From NCBI RefSeq assembly GCF_023161965.1, contig NZ_JALNTY010000003.1:229271-293270 (forward strand): a DNA stretch of 64,000 nt. Direction: 5' to 3'. The position numbers and the translations under genes are program-made. Below the pieces are notes generated by a model. The model was not told where the DNA came from and ran no database searches. It was given only the letters and a program-made list of their open reading frames with translations. This document shows, one piece after another, positions 8,470 through 17,595 of the stretch (within the stretch, counting starts at the first letter, position 1; every line of letters starts with the position of its first letter). The DNA comes from Anaerosoma tenue. GTDB taxonomy: Bacteria; Actinomycetota; Coriobacteriia; Anaerosomatales; Anaerosomataceae.

Positions 8470-10445
8470 GCGCTCTTTTCACCTCCGGTTTTGTGGAACG
8501 GCTGATACTCTGCATTGCTCTTCTCGTAGTACTTCTGGCCGAACTCGTAGAAATTGAGACGCATCGCGTGAATCGTTGGCGTGAACAACGCCAGGATCAG
8601 GTGCAGCGCGTGGAAGAACAGCGCCACCACTATGCCAACGCCAGGAGGCATCGCGTCAGCCATCGAATTGATGGCCGTTGCGAAGATGGCGTCTGACAGG
8701 CCGACCGCCATGATACGCAGGTAACTGGCGGTGTGGCTCATCAGTTCGAGCGTCTCGACGAACCCCATCATCCCTCCATAGCGCATCGCGACCAGGAATC
8801 CGCCACCCATCAGGATGCCGGCGATCGCCATACCCACGCCCTTCAAGCCAGCCAGCGCGGGTATCATCGCCACGACCAGGATGACGACACCGACCATCAG
8901 CCCAGTAAGTCCTCCCTTCATCCATGCATGCTTCATGTGCTTCGAGCGGGAAGCGTTGATCGTTCCCATGACCAGACCGATGATCATCTGGATGACGCCG
9001 AGTCCGAGCGCGAGGACCATCAACGTCATCACGTCGTGCTCGCGGTTGTATGGCACTCCGAACCCTACAAGCTTGAACCACGGGTCCGGCAGTCCCAGCC
9101 ATCCCTGCTGCCACGGGATCGCTCCGAAGAACTCCCCGTAGAAGATGCCGAACAGGATGGTGGATGTGGCGGCGGGACCGAGAAGACCCGTGCCGATCTG
9201 GATCATCTCCTTGTCCTTGTACTTGAAGCGGAGCCACAGCACGATCGCAAGCATGACCGCGCCGTACCCGACGTCACCGACGATCATCCCGAAGATGAGC
9301 GGGTAGCTGATCGCCCAGACGAGCGAAGCGTCGATGGTGCCGTACTGGGGCGATCCGCCCATCAGGTACTTCATGGCCCACTCGGAAGGCTGGATCCACT
9401 TGGGATTCTTCATCGCGACCGGGACGTCGCAGTACTCGCACTCGTCGATCTCGAGCTGGTTCACGATGACGTCAGGGCCGAACTTGTCGTAGATGTACTT
9501 GCTGAACTCCTTGATCTGCTCGACCGGCAGCCACCCGGTGATCACGAAGGCATATTCCGTGGCGCCGAACTTGGGGATGGCCGCCCCTTCGTCGATCTTG
9601 TCGACAAGCACGTCACGGACTGTCGTCAGCTTCGTATACCACTGGCTCGACATGGATCCGAGCTCCGCCCGCACCTTCTCCATCTGTGCAGGCAACTCTT
9701 TCCTGCGCTCGCGGAGCTGGTCGTAAGCGACGTCGAACGGCATGTCCTGGAACTCCGACGGCAGCCGCACCTGGTTCACGTTCTCCATGGCCAGGAACTT
9801 GTGTACCGCCTCCGAGTACTTCCTCCCGAAGACGATGATGACCGCTGTGGTGTCCTCATCCACATCGGTGGAAACGATCTCGCACTGGTTGTTCGTGATC
9901 GCATCGAGCTCCTTCTTGAGCCCGTCCAGGGCGCCCTTGTAGCGGCGCTCCACCAGCAGCGCCACGGAATCGTAGGCGCCCGTGGTGACGATCTGCTTGG
10001 CGAGTGGCTGGATCTTCTCAAGGATCGGCTCGTACCTGGCCAGGAGGCCCATCTCCGCCTCCATGGCGAACTGCGCCTGAGCGAGGCTCGAGGTACGGTC
10101 CTCGACCTGGTCTATCACGCTGGTGACCTCAGCCGCCAGCTCCTTGGAATCCATCTGCCACAACTCAAGGTAGTGCTTCTGCCTGCCGACCTCATCCACT
10201 TCACCGGGGGGCAGGTGAAGCGCCTTGATGATCGAGCGCAGACGAATCAGCAACTCCTCCATGCGCTCCTGCTCGACGACCTGGTTCTCCACGACCTCCA
10301 TGTGCTCCAGTGGGAGCTCGCCGGCATCAATCTTCTTCGTCAGGTCCTCGATATGCAGCGTGCCGGCCTCATGGAGCGCCGTCAGAACATCCAGGAAGAT
10401 GTTCTTAGGGCCGATCAGCTCCATTCGTGCCATTGGGACCAACAT
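8466..10445 (-). CDS. atpI: V/A-type ATP synthase subunit I (membrane stator)
   Basis: Subunit I (eukaryotic subunit a) forms the ion half-channels against the K ring and anchors the peripheral stalks. It is 659 residues long: a cytoplasmic part of about 340 residues with long coiled coils (MARMELIGPKN start region; QEFSKYIYDKFGPDVIVN-like end), then a membrane domain with seven to eight hydrophobic helices beginning near YGTIDASLVWAISYPLIFG. The conserved ETLELMSHTASYLRIMAVGL segment holds the essential arginine. The ATG at 10445 follows a GGGAGG site; a second ATG four codons in is possible. Confidence 0.96.
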   Translation of the reverse strand: MLVPMARMELIGPKNIFLDVLTALHEAGTLHIEDLTKKIDAGELPLEHMEVVENQVVEQERMEELLIRLRSIIKALHLPPGEVDEVGRQKHYLELWQMDSKELAAEVTSVIDQVEDRTSSLAQAQFAMEAEMGLLARYEPILEKIQPLAKQIVTTGAYDSVALLVERRYKGALDGLKKELDAITNNQCEIVSTDVDEDTTAVIIVFGRKYSEAVHKFLAMENVNQVRLPSEFQDMPFDVAYDQLRERRKELPAQMEKVRAELGSMSSQWYTKLTTVRDVLVDKIDEGAAIPKFGATEYAFVITGWLPVEQIKEFSKYIYDKFGPDVIVNQLEIDECEYCDVPVAMKNPKWIQPSEWAMKYLMGGSPQYGTIDASLVWAISYPLIFGMIVGDVGYGAVMLAIVLWLRFKYKDKEMIQIGTGLLGPAATSTILFGIFYGEFFGAIPWQQGWLGLPDPWFKLVGFGVPYNREHDVMTLMVLALGLGVIQMIIGLVMGTINASRSKHMKHAWMKGGLTGLMVGVVILVVAMIPALAGLKGVGMAIAGILMGGGFLVAMRYGGMMGFVETLELMSHTASYLRIMAVGLSDAIFATAINSMADAMPPGVGIVVALFFHALHLILALFTPTIHAMRLNFYEFGQKYYEKSNAEYQPFHKTGGEKSA

Positions 10446-10494
10446 ACGCGCCCTCCCCCCCGATTCATCGGGATTCTCGAGCTGCCCGCGAGCG

Positions 10495-10863
10495 TCAGAA
10501 CGATGTGACCAACTTCACAAGATAGTCGGCTGCATCGCCCTGGCGTGTCGCCAATTCCTTCTTGAGACCCTCTACTTCTGCAGTACCGTCCGCCTCCACC
10601 TTCTTGATGGAGCCCTCGACGCCTGCAAGCACCTTGTCCGCGTGCTCCTTGGCGAGACGGTCCGCGTCCTCCTGGGCGGTACGCACGATCTCCAACGCCC
10701 GCTGTCGCGCGTCACTGACCATCTTGTCCGCCTGGTTGCGGGCAGCGAACACGCGCCCGGAGATCTCCATCTCCTTCTCGCGGATCTGGAAGAGCGGGGA
10801 TGAGGCGTCCTTGCTTGTGACGTCCTGATTGAACCTGATCTCCTCAAGAACCTTCTCGTCCAT
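10495..10863 (-). CDS. V/A-type ATP synthase subunit H/G-like (peripheral stalk coiled coil)
   Basis: A 122-residue, almost wholly helical protein with heptad-like spacing and many charged residues (for example ARQRALEIVRTAQEDADRLAK), as in the AhaH/subunit G stator partners of subunit E. The frame is open further upstream, but the ATG at 10863 is chosen because AAGGAGAGG precedes it and the family begins there. It is first in the ATPase operon, 49 bases before subunit I. Sequence similarity in this family is weak, so the call leans on position and coiled-coil character. Confidence 0.82.
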   Translation of the reverse strand: MDEKVLEEIRFNQDVTSKDASSPLFQIREKEMEISGRVFAARNQADKMVSDARQRALEIVRTAQEDADRLAKEHADKVLAGVEGSIKKVEADGTAEVEGLKKELATRQGDAADYLVKLVTSF

Positions 10864-11088
10864 CGACCTCTCCTTGCGATGCAGCGATCGGGGCACACCT
10901 TCGCGATGGGCTGCGCCAGCCACACGCGCGCCCACGCGGCTCCATGACGGCACGCCGGTGGGATGGTGCATCCGCATCTGTCTGTGAGCGTGATTCGCCA
11001 ACGCGGCGAAGAACTCCTGCAAGCAAGAATGAAGAATCTCGGAGAAGGATCGCGCCGTGGCGCCGCGCGGGCATCGGCGGGGTCGACC

Positions 11089-12213
11089 TCAGGCGCGGAG
11101 GGACCGTCGCTCCATCCGAAGCGAGAAAGCGCATGCCATCTCGTAGTTGATCGTGCCGGCACGCTGAGCCAACTCGTCCATCGCGATGTGCTCGGACCCC
11201 TGACGACCGACGACCACCGCCTCGTCCCCCGCCCTCACATCCATGCCACCGGGTATCTCCACCATCATCTGGTCCATGCACACCCGCCCCACCTGCCGGC
11301 AACGGACGCCACGTATCAGGACGTCCATCTGGTTGGAGAGCACGCGGTGGATGCCGTCGGCATACCCGACCGGAAGCGTCGCGATGGTGGTCGGTCCGCT
11401 CGCATGCCAGGTCAGCCCGTAGCTCACACCGTCACCCAGTCCTATCCGCTTCACGTAGGAGACTCTCGTCTTCACGCTCATCGCGGGCCTGAGGTCGACA
11501 CGGCCCACGGTGGCCGCGGACGCGTCGAGTCCGTAGATAGCGATGCCGCACCGCACCATGTCGTGATGGGAGTCGGCATGCAGGATGGTGGCCGCGCTGT
11601 TGGCGGCATGTACGATCGAAGGCCTGACACCGGTGGCCCGGATGTCCTCGAGCGCGTCGCGGAAGCGGTCCACCTGACGCGCGAAATCCCAGTCCCCGGG
11701 CACATCAGCAGTAGCGAAATGCGTGAAGACGCCCTCGAGCCTGATTCCCGGGAGGCCCTTCAACCAGGCCGCGAACTCCCCCACGTCCTCGGGCTTCACG
11801 CCGATGCGGTTCATCCCGGTGTCGACCTTCAGGTGGCAGATGGCCGGTGTGCCGATTGATGCAGCCTGCCGCGAGAGCGCGAGCGCCATCTCGCGGGTGG
11901 TGAGCGTGACCGTCACACCATCGCGCACGAGCATTCCGGCCGCCTCGACGGGCGGCTCGGCGAGGACCTGGAGCGGCACGCTGATGCCCGATGCGCGCAA
12001 CTCGAGAGCCTCATCGACTGTAGCGACACCGAGATGGTCAGCACCCGCGCGGAGCGCCGCGCGTGAGACCGTGAGTGCACCGTGCCCGTACCCGTCCGCC
12101 TTGACCACAGCCATGAAGCGAGTGTGGGGGGGCGTGAGGGCCTTGAGCGCCCTCACGTTGTGCGCGATGGCGTTCTCGTCGACCTCCACCCATGCGGGAC
12201 GCTCGTAGGGCAT
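11089..12213 (-). CDS. alr: Alanine racemase
   Basis: PLP-dependent racemase giving D-alanine for peptidoglycan. In 374 residues the PLP lysine is K38 in FMAVVKADGYGHG, and the catalytic tyrosine lies in GDGVSYGLTW near residue 265. Both catalytic residues and the family length are intact. It starts 4 bases after the CBS-domain gene. The 225 bases between its end and the V-ATPase operon hold no clear promoter or gene. Confidence 0.97.
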   Translation of the reverse strand: MPYERPAWVEVDENAIAHNVRALKALTPPHTRFMAVVKADGYGHGALTVSRAALRAGADHLGVATVDEALELRASGISVPLQVLAEPPVEAAGMLVRDGVTVTLTTREMALALSRQAASIGTPAICHLKVDTGMNRIGVKPEDVGEFAAWLKGLPGIRLEGVFTHFATADVPGDWDFARQVDRFRDALEDIRATGVRPSIVHAANSAATILHADSHHDMVRCGIAIYGLDASAATVGRVDLRPAMSVKTRVSYVKRIGLGDGVSYGLTWHASGPTTIATLPVGYADGIHRVLSNQMDVLIRGVRCRQVGRVCMDQMMVEIPGGMDVRAGDEAVVVGRQGSEHIAMDELAQRAGTINYEMACAFSLRMERRSLRA

Positions 12214-12216
12214 CCG

Positions 12217-12678
12217 CTAGCCCTCGACGATGAGCGAACGCACGATGTCCGACTTGCTGATGATGCCTACAAGCCGGTCACCGTCGAGGACCGGGACGCG
12301 GCTGACGTCGCGATCCACCATCAGGGTGGCGACATCGCTCACCAGGGCATCGGCCTGGACCGTCACCGGGTCAGCGCTCATCACGTCCTCCACCGTGGCT
12401 CCGACCGCCTTCTTGAGCTCCGACTCGAAGCGCGCCGTCGCGGGCGGGTACATGATGAAACCGTCGAGCAGGTGCAGGTACGTAGGGAACTCGACCTTGA
12501 CGTCACGCATGATCAGATCACCCTCTGTGACGAGGCCGATCAACGCGTCTCCATCGAGAACGGGCAGCGCCCCGACCCGGCTCTCCACCATCATGCGAGC
12601 CGCATCGGTCACGGAGAGATCACGCTCGACCGTGATGGGGTCCTTCGTCATGATGTCGCGTGCGGTAAGAGCAGCCAT
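12217..12678 (-). CDS. Tandem CBS-domain protein
   Basis: A stand-alone Bateman module of 153 residues with two CBS domains (about 5-60 and 95-150). Each has the pattern of an initial VxDVM or ARDIM strand, DALV or DLSV helix start, and the VLDGDxLIGLVT / VLDGDRLVGIIS strand pair followed by SD or GD. Such proteins usually bind adenosine nucleotides and regulate a partner. A 25-residue linker (KVEFPTYLHLLDGFIMYP) separates the domains. It lies between the NAD(P)HX repair gene and alr, which does not reveal the partner. Confidence 0.9.
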   Translation of the reverse strand: MAALTARDIMTKDPITVERDLSVTDAARMMVESRVGALPVLDGDALIGLVTEGDLIMRDVKVEFPTYLHLLDGFIMYPPATARFESELKKAVGATVEDVMSADPVTVQADALVSDVATLMVDRDVSRVPVLDGDRLVGIISKSDIVRSLIVEG

Positions 12679-12728
12679 GGTACCTCCGGTCGTCGACGTC
12701 TGGGAGAGCCTGCGCCCTCAGGATGATT

Positions 12729-14228
12729 CTACCCGCCGGACAGCTCACGGACAGCCAGGTGTATGTAGCCGGGAAGGTCGACTGCGGTAAGACACGTGTC
12801 CGTGAGATCCTCCGCACCACGCTCACCGGCCCGCCCGTGGAGATACGCGCCGAGCACGGCGGCATCGAACGTATCGACCCCCTGCGCCAATGCGGTGCCG
12901 ATCATGCCCGCGAGCACGTCGCCCGTGCCGGCCCTGGCCAGCCCCGGCCCGCCGGAACCCACGATCGCCGAACGTCCGCCTCCGACGACCAGCGTGCCGG
13001 GCCCCTTCAGCAGACAGACCAACCTGTCTCCCGAGAGAGCGGAGGCGGCCTTCAGCCGATCATGGCTCACAGCTGACACGTCACTCCCGAGAAGCCGTCC
13101 CGCCTCCCCCGGATGCGGCGTGATCACGGTCGGCGCGTTCCTGCGACGCAAGGCGTCGACTTCCCCCGTCAGGACGTTCAGAGCGTCGGCATCCAGGAGC
13201 AAGGGCGTGGCAGCCTCGGCTATCAGCGCGCGCACCGCCGCCGCAGGCCCCGTGCCCGTCGTCAGCCCCGGTCCTACGACCACGGCGTCGGCGCCGGAGA
13301 CGGCCTCGAGCACCTCGACCGCGCTCGCGATCGCGCCGTCGTCGTCGGCAGCGACCAGTCGGACGATCGCGTTCGGCCACGCCTGACGTACCACCCCGGC
13401 AGCGGGTGCAGGGGTGACGACATGCACGTAGCCGGCCCCCATCCTGAGCGCTCCCGCCGCGGCGAGCGCCGCGGCTCCGGGGTATGCGGCCGAGCCGGCC
13501 ACGACCGCGACGGTGCCCCGCGAACCCTTGTGGTCCTCGGGCGCCGGCCAGCGCATCAGGCCGCGCAGATCGCACCTGCCGGGGACCTCGAGAGCGCCGA
13601 CTCCATCTACGGGAACACCGATGTCCACCACCACGACCCGCCCGGACAGAGACCGGCCCGGCTCCATGAGCAGCCCCGGCTTCAGTGCCGAGAAGGTCAC
13701 GGTCATCGCGGCCCTTACGACAGGACCCGCAGCCATACCGGTGTCGGCGTCAAGTCCCGACGGTATGTCGGCCGAGACCACCGGAACGCCGCATGTGGCG
13801 ATGGCGCCGATGAGGGAGCGGTACGGCTCGCGCACGGCGCCGTGGAGGCCGATTCCGAAGATCGCGTCGATCACGACCGATGAGCCCTCGACAGCTCGCT
13901 CGAGCGTGCGCGCATCGGAGACATGCTGCCATGCGACGCTTCCCGATGCCGCCGCTGCCGCCTCACGGGCCTCGCCGGCGAGCCCATCAGGCTCCCGGAG
14001 CGCGAGCACCTGCACGGCGCGACCCGCCTCGGCGAGCGCACGGGCCGCGACCCACCCGTCACCACCGTTGTTGCCTGCGCCGCACACGATGGTCACGCTG
14101 CCCGATGGATGGGCGCGCTGGACCTCGGCGGCGAGAGCGGCGCCCGCACGTTCCATCAGACCGCTGAGCGTCGTGTCCGCCGCAGCCTCCGCTGCGCGCA
14201 TCCGCTCCGATGTGAGCGCGTACCGCAT
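12729..14228 (-). CDS. nnr: Bifunctional NAD(P)HX epimerase / ADP-dependent dehydratase
   Basis: Repairs damaged hydrated NAD(P)H. The N-terminal half (about 1-210) is the YjeF_N epimerase with CGAGNNGGDGWVAARAL and DAIFGIGLHG; the C-terminal half is the kinase-fold dehydratase with GSRGTVAVVAGS, VVGPGLTTG, LLLDADALN, TPHPGEAGRLLG and GLARAGTGDVLAGMIG. The 499-residue length matches fused bacterial Nnr. The open frame extends 216 bases upstream, but the ATG at 14228 follows GGGAGGGG and opens the family sequence (MRYALTSERMRAAE). It lies 67 bases after acpS, the order seen in many bacteria. Confidence 0.96.
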   Translation of the reverse strand: MRYALTSERMRAAEAAADTTLSGLMERAGAALAAEVQRAHPSGSVTIVCGAGNNGGDGWVAARALAEAGRAVQVLALREPDGLAGEAREAAAAASGSVAWQHVSDARTLERAVEGSSVVIDAIFGIGLHGAVREPYRSLIGAIATCGVPVVSADIPSGLDADTGMAAGPVVRAAMTVTFSALKPGLLMEPGRSLSGRVVVVDIGVPVDGVGALEVPGRCDLRGLMRWPAPEDHKGSRGTVAVVAGSAAYPGAAALAAAGALRMGAGYVHVVTPAPAAGVVRQAWPNAIVRLVAADDDGAIASAVEVLEAVSGADAVVVGPGLTTGTGPAAAVRALIAEAATPLLLDADALNVLTGEVDALRRRNAPTVITPHPGEAGRLLGSDVSAVSHDRLKAASALSGDRLVCLLKGPGTLVVGGGRSAIVGSGGPGLARAGTGDVLAGMIGTALAQGVDTFDAAVLGAYLHGRAGERGAEDLTDTCLTAVDLPGYIHLAVRELSGG

Positions 14229-14295
14229 GTGCCCCCCTCCCTGCCAGAAGGCGCATGGCCTCACGGGAGATCCGATGGACCTGCTCGCCGTGCCC

Positions 14296-14796
14296 TCAGG
14301 GCTGTTCGTTCCCCACCTCATCGAGGAAAGACCGCGCGTCCTTGAACGACGCCGCGAGCCGCTCCTGCGGGGTCTCCAACTCCGCCTCGACCTTCGGCCG
14401 CATGTCCTCGGTGATCGCCACGGCCGACGCCACCGCGTTCTCATGGGTGAACGACAGCGAGAGGTGCACCTCCACGACTCCCGCGGCCTCCGCCACCTCG
14501 GCGGCGCGCCCGCTCAGATGCGGAGACGGTCGTCCCCGCTCATCGCGCACGACCTCGACGTCCCGGAAGCGCATGCCCGAGAAACCCGTACCCAGCGCCT
14601 TGAGAACCGCCTCTTTCGCGGCGAACCGCATGGCGTAGTGGATCTCCGGCTTGTTGCGACCCTCGCAGTAGGCACGCTCCTCATCCGAGAAGAGCCGCTC
14701 CTTCATGCGGGGGCGCCTTTCGAGCGCATCGCGCATACGCGCGATCTCGACTATGTCCACGCCGAGCCCTGTGATCGCCCGGTGTTCTGCACTCAT
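14296..14796 (-). CDS. acpS: Holo-[acyl-carrier-protein] synthase with C-terminal extension
   Basis: Transfers 4'-phosphopantetheine from CoA to acyl carrier protein. Magnesium ligands are D14 in GLGVDIVEIARM and E62 in RFAAKEAVLKALG; the family end LSLSFTHENAVASAVAI is at 112-128. The ATG at 14796 was chosen over upstream frame because the family starts there. The protein has 166 residues against about 120-130 normally. The excess is a charged, helical tail (131-166) of unknown role, translated through to the stop 67 bases before nnr. Confidence 0.93.
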   Translation of the reverse strand: MSAEHRAITGLGVDIVEIARMRDALERRPRMKERLFSDEERAYCEGRNKPEIHYAMRFAAKEAVLKALGTGFSGMRFRDVEVVRDERGRPSPHLSGRAAEVAEAAGVVEVHLSLSFTHENAVASAVAITEDMRPKVEAELETPQERLAASFKDARSFLDEVGNEQP

Positions 14797-15004
14797 GCGT
14801 CTTCTGCTTCCTGTGTCACGGGTGGACCGCACAACCTTACACGTCGCGACCTGCTCACGGAAGAGGCTCCGCCCCGTGGCAGCGCTGGAGCGCGGGTCGT
14901 CCTTGACAGTGGGGTTGTGCTGCGGGAGTCTTGCCCGGACCCCCGGGAACACGGCTAAGATGGACTCGCGCACATCGAACACGCGGCCCGCCAAGGAGGC
15001 CCCA

Positions 15005-16207
15005 ATGGATCCGCAGCCACGCGCTCACGAGAACGTCGTCCGGCTGATCGAGAAAGGGGTCGACGTCCGCGCCCCCCTGAGCGTCGATGTGGGTGACGAG
15101 GTCGATGTCACCCGGATCTCGGGCGACGGCGTCACCATCTACCCCGGATGCCGCATCTACGGCGAACGCACGGTGATATCGGAGGGCTGCACGCTCGGGG
15201 CCGAGGGGCCGGTCACACTCGACGACTGCAGGCTCGGCCCGCGTGTCGCCCTCAAGGGCGGCTACTTCAAGCGGTCGGTGTTCCTCGAGAAGGCCAACAT
15301 GGGTCTTGGCGCCCAGGTCCGCGAGGGCTGTCTTCTCGAGGAGGAGGCGAACGGCGCGCACTGTGTAGGCCTGAAGCAGACCATCCTCTTCCCGTTCGTC
15401 ACGCTCGGCAGCCTTATCAACTTCTGCGACTGCTTCATGGCCGGCGGCACGAGCAGGAAGGACCACAGCGAGGTCGGGAGCTCATACGTCCACTTCAACT
15501 ACACGCCTGACGGCGACAAGACGACCGCATCTCTCTTCGGCGACGTCCCACGCGGCGTCATGCTCGACCGGCCACCCATCTTCCTCGGGGGACAGGGCGG
15601 CGCAGTAGGACCCGTCAGGGTGGGCTACGGAACGGTGGTCGCGGCCGGGTCCGTCCTCCGGGCGGACGTCGGCGACGACCGCCTCGTGTTCGCATCGCCA
15701 CCCGAGAGCCACGAGCGGCAGCATCAACCCCTTTCGTACCGCAACCTGTCGCGAGTGGTGGCGAACAACCTGGCGTACCTGGCCAACCTCGTTGCGCTCG
15801 AGCACTGGTACCGCGAAGTGCGTGCGCCGTTCTTCGAGCGGCAGGCCCTGGGCGACCTCGTGTATGAAGGCGCGCTCGACATGCTCGCGCTCGCGAAGAC
15901 CGAGCGCACCAAGCGTCTGTCGGCCATGGCGGCCAAGGTACCCCGCTCCACCGAGGCTGCCGAGCAGTTCGCGGCTGGAGTGGACCGCATCGCGACGGAC
16001 TTTATGGAAGCGCGCGGTATCGCCGACGCATCGGCATTCCTGCGGCACATCGAGGGATCCTGGAAGGCGGGTAACTACCTGGAAACGATGCAGGGCCTCA
16101 GCCCGGAAGCGAAAGCGGCAGGAGTACAGTGGCTCGAGGAGATCGTCGCACGCCTCACACAAGAGGCTGCTGACATCCTGCCGGCGATGGATCTTCCGTC
16201 CGCATGA
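15005..16207 (+). CDS. Left-handed beta-helix protein of the glm cluster (GlmU-C-terminus-like)
   Basis: A 400-residue protein starting at an ATG behind AAGGAGG. Residues about 25-240 are hexapeptide-type repeats (GDGVTIYPGCRIYG, GPVTLDDCRLGPRVALKGG, GAQVREGCLL, VGYGTVVAAGSV) as in acyltransferase and GlmU beta-helices. The part GGTSRKDHSEVGSSYVHFNYT resembles the lysine/tyrosine acetyltransferase pocket of GlmU only loosely. Residues 245-400 are helical. No nucleotidyltransferase domain is present. Position immediately before glmM suggests a role in UDP-GlcNAc synthesis, for example acetylation or uridylylation support, but the biochemical function is unknown to me. It is first of four co-directional amino-sugar genes. 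Confidence 0.75.
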   Translation: MDPQPRAHENVVRLIEKGVDVRAPLSVDVGDEVDVTRISGDGVTIYPGCRIYGERTVISEGCTLGAEGPVTLDDCRLGPRVALKGGYFKRSVFLEKANMGLGAQVREGCLLEEEANGAHCVGLKQTILFPFVTLGSLINFCDCFMAGGTSRKDHSEVGSSYVHFNYTPDGDKTTASLFGDVPRGVMLDRPPIFLGGQGGAVGPVRVGYGTVVAAGSVLRADVGDDRLVFASPPESHERQHQPLSYRNLSRVVANNLAYLANLVALEHWYREVRAPFFERQALGDLVYEGALDMLALAKTERTKRLSAMAAKVPRSTEAAEQFAAGVDRIATDFMEARGIADASAFLRHIEGSWKAGNYLETMQGLSPEAKAAGVQWLEEIVARLTQEAADILPAMDLPSA

Positions 16208-16236
16208 GACGAGACACCTGAGAAGAGGAGCCTGTG

Positions 16237-17586
16237 ATGGGTAAGCTGTTCGGGACCGACGGCATCCGCGGGGAAGCCAACAAGTACCCCCTCGACGCCA
16301 TGACCGCCTTCTCGCTCGGCCAGGCGGTCACGAAGGTGTTGAGCGAGGAGCACCACACCACGCGGGTGGTCATCGGCAAGGACACCCGCCTGTCCGGCTA
16401 CATGCTGGAGAGCGCGCTCGAGGCCGGCGTGACATCGATGGGAGGCGTCCCCTACCTCGTGGGCGTTCTGCCCACCCCCGGCATCGCCTTCATCACCGAG
16501 AGCATGCGCGCCGATGCGGGCATCGTCATCTCCGCGTCGCACAACCCGTACCAGGACAACGGGCTGAAGGTCTTCTCGGGTCGCGGCTTCAAGCTGTCCG
16601 ACGCCCAGGAAGACGCCATCGAAGAGCTCATGCTCGGGGGCGACCTTCCCTCCATGGTGCCGGCGCCGCACGACATGGGGCGCGCATACCGCCTCGATGA
16701 CGCGACCGGCCGCTACATCGTCTTCCTGAAGAACACCTTCCCGCGCGAGCTGTCTATGGAGGGCATGAAGATCGTGCTCGATACGGCGAACGGGGCCGCG
16801 TATCGCGTGGCGCCGGACGCGTTCACCGAGCTCGGCGCGGACGTGACCGTGATCCACGATGAGCCCAACGGCCTGAACATCAACGATCGATGCGGCTCGC
16901 AGCACACAGAGGACCTTCGTGAAGCCGTGGTGGAGGCTGGTGCGGCGGTGGGACTCGCGTTCGACGGCGACGCCGACAGGCTGATCGCGGTCGACGAGCT
17001 CGGAAACGAGATCACCGGTGACCAGATCCTCATGATCTGCGCCAAGGCGCTCAAGGACGAAGGCCGCCTCAAGAACGATCTCGTCGTCTCAACCATCATG
17101 AGCAACCTCGGGCTTCGGATCGCCTGCAAGCGCTACGGCTTCAAACACCACGCGGCGAAAGTCGGCGACCGGTATGTGCTCGAGGACATGCAGCGACTCG
17201 GCGCCATCATCGGAGGCGAAGAGTCCGGGCACATGATCTTCCTCGAACACCACACCACAGGAGACGGCATCCTCACCGCCATGCAGCTGCTCGCCGCGAT
17301 GGTCAAGACCGGACGACCTCTGTCCGAGCTCGCCAAGCTGATGGACGTGTTCCCGCAGAAGCTCATCAACGTCGACGTTAAGAGCAAGCCTCCGATCGAG
17401 ACCGTTCCCGCGATCGTGGAGGCAATCAAGACCGCCGAGGCCGAACTCGGCGAAGAGGGCCGCGTCCTGGTGAGGTACTCGGGAACCCAGAACATGTGCC
17501 GTGTCATGGTAGAAGGACCCACGGACGACGTGACCGAGAGGCTGGCCGCTCAGGTGGCCGACGTCGTCAGAGATTCCATCGGATAG
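16237..17586 (+). CDS. glmM: Phosphoglucosamine mutase
   Basis: Interconverts glucosamine 6-phosphate and 1-phosphate on the way to UDP-GlcNAc. The 449-residue protein carries the phosphoserine loop ISASHNPYQDNG (S101), the magnesium loop AFDGDADR, the sugar-binding GGEESGH and the phosphate-binding RYSGTQNMCRVM. A GTG lies just before the ATG at 16237; the ATG is preferred because GAGGAG is 7 bases upstream. It begins 29 bases after the beta-helix gene and ends 9 before the nagB-like gene. Confidence 0.97.
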   Translation: MGKLFGTDGIRGEANKYPLDAMTAFSLGQAVTKVLSEEHHTTRVVIGKDTRLSGYMLESALEAGVTSMGGVPYLVGVLPTPGIAFITESMRADAGIVISASHNPYQDNGLKVFSGRGFKLSDAQEDAIEELMLGGDLPSMVPAPHDMGRAYRLDDATGRYIVFLKNTFPRELSMEGMKIVLDTANGAAYRVAPDAFTELGADVTVIHDEPNGLNINDRCGSQHTEDLREAVVEAGAAVGLAFDGDADRLIAVDELGNEITGDQILMICAKALKDEGRLKNDLVVSTIMSNLGLRIACKRYGFKHHAAKVGDRYVLEDMQRLGAIIGGEESGHMIFLEHHTTGDGILTAMQLLAAMVKTGRPLSELAKLMDVFPQKLINVDVKSKPPIETVPAIVEAIKTAEAELGEEGRVLVRYSGTQNMCRVMVEGPTDDVTERLAAQVADVVRDSIG

Positions 17587-17595
17587 GGAGCCGCC

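Noticed and set aside
6112-8505. A 797-residue open frame on the plus strand across the V-ATPase genes
   Set aside because: It is antisense to subunits F, C, E and K, which have family motifs, tight overlaps and ribosome-binding sites. High GC content makes such shadow frames common.
8733-10508. A 591-residue plus-strand open frame
   Set aside because: Antisense to subunit I. It is rich in H, D and R as expected from the complement of a GC-rich gene, with no recognisable motif.
10864-11088. Search for a V-ATPase operon promoter
   Set aside because: Only weak hexamer pairs were found on the minus strand, none better than chance. The operon may be transcribed from further upstream.
14903-14931. 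TTGACA on the plus strand upstream of the beta-helix gene, considered as the glm cluster promoter
   Set aside because: No acceptable minus-10 box lies 16-18 bp downstream (GAGTCT at 17 bp matches only 2 of 6). A promoter must exist in this divergent gap but I could not place it.
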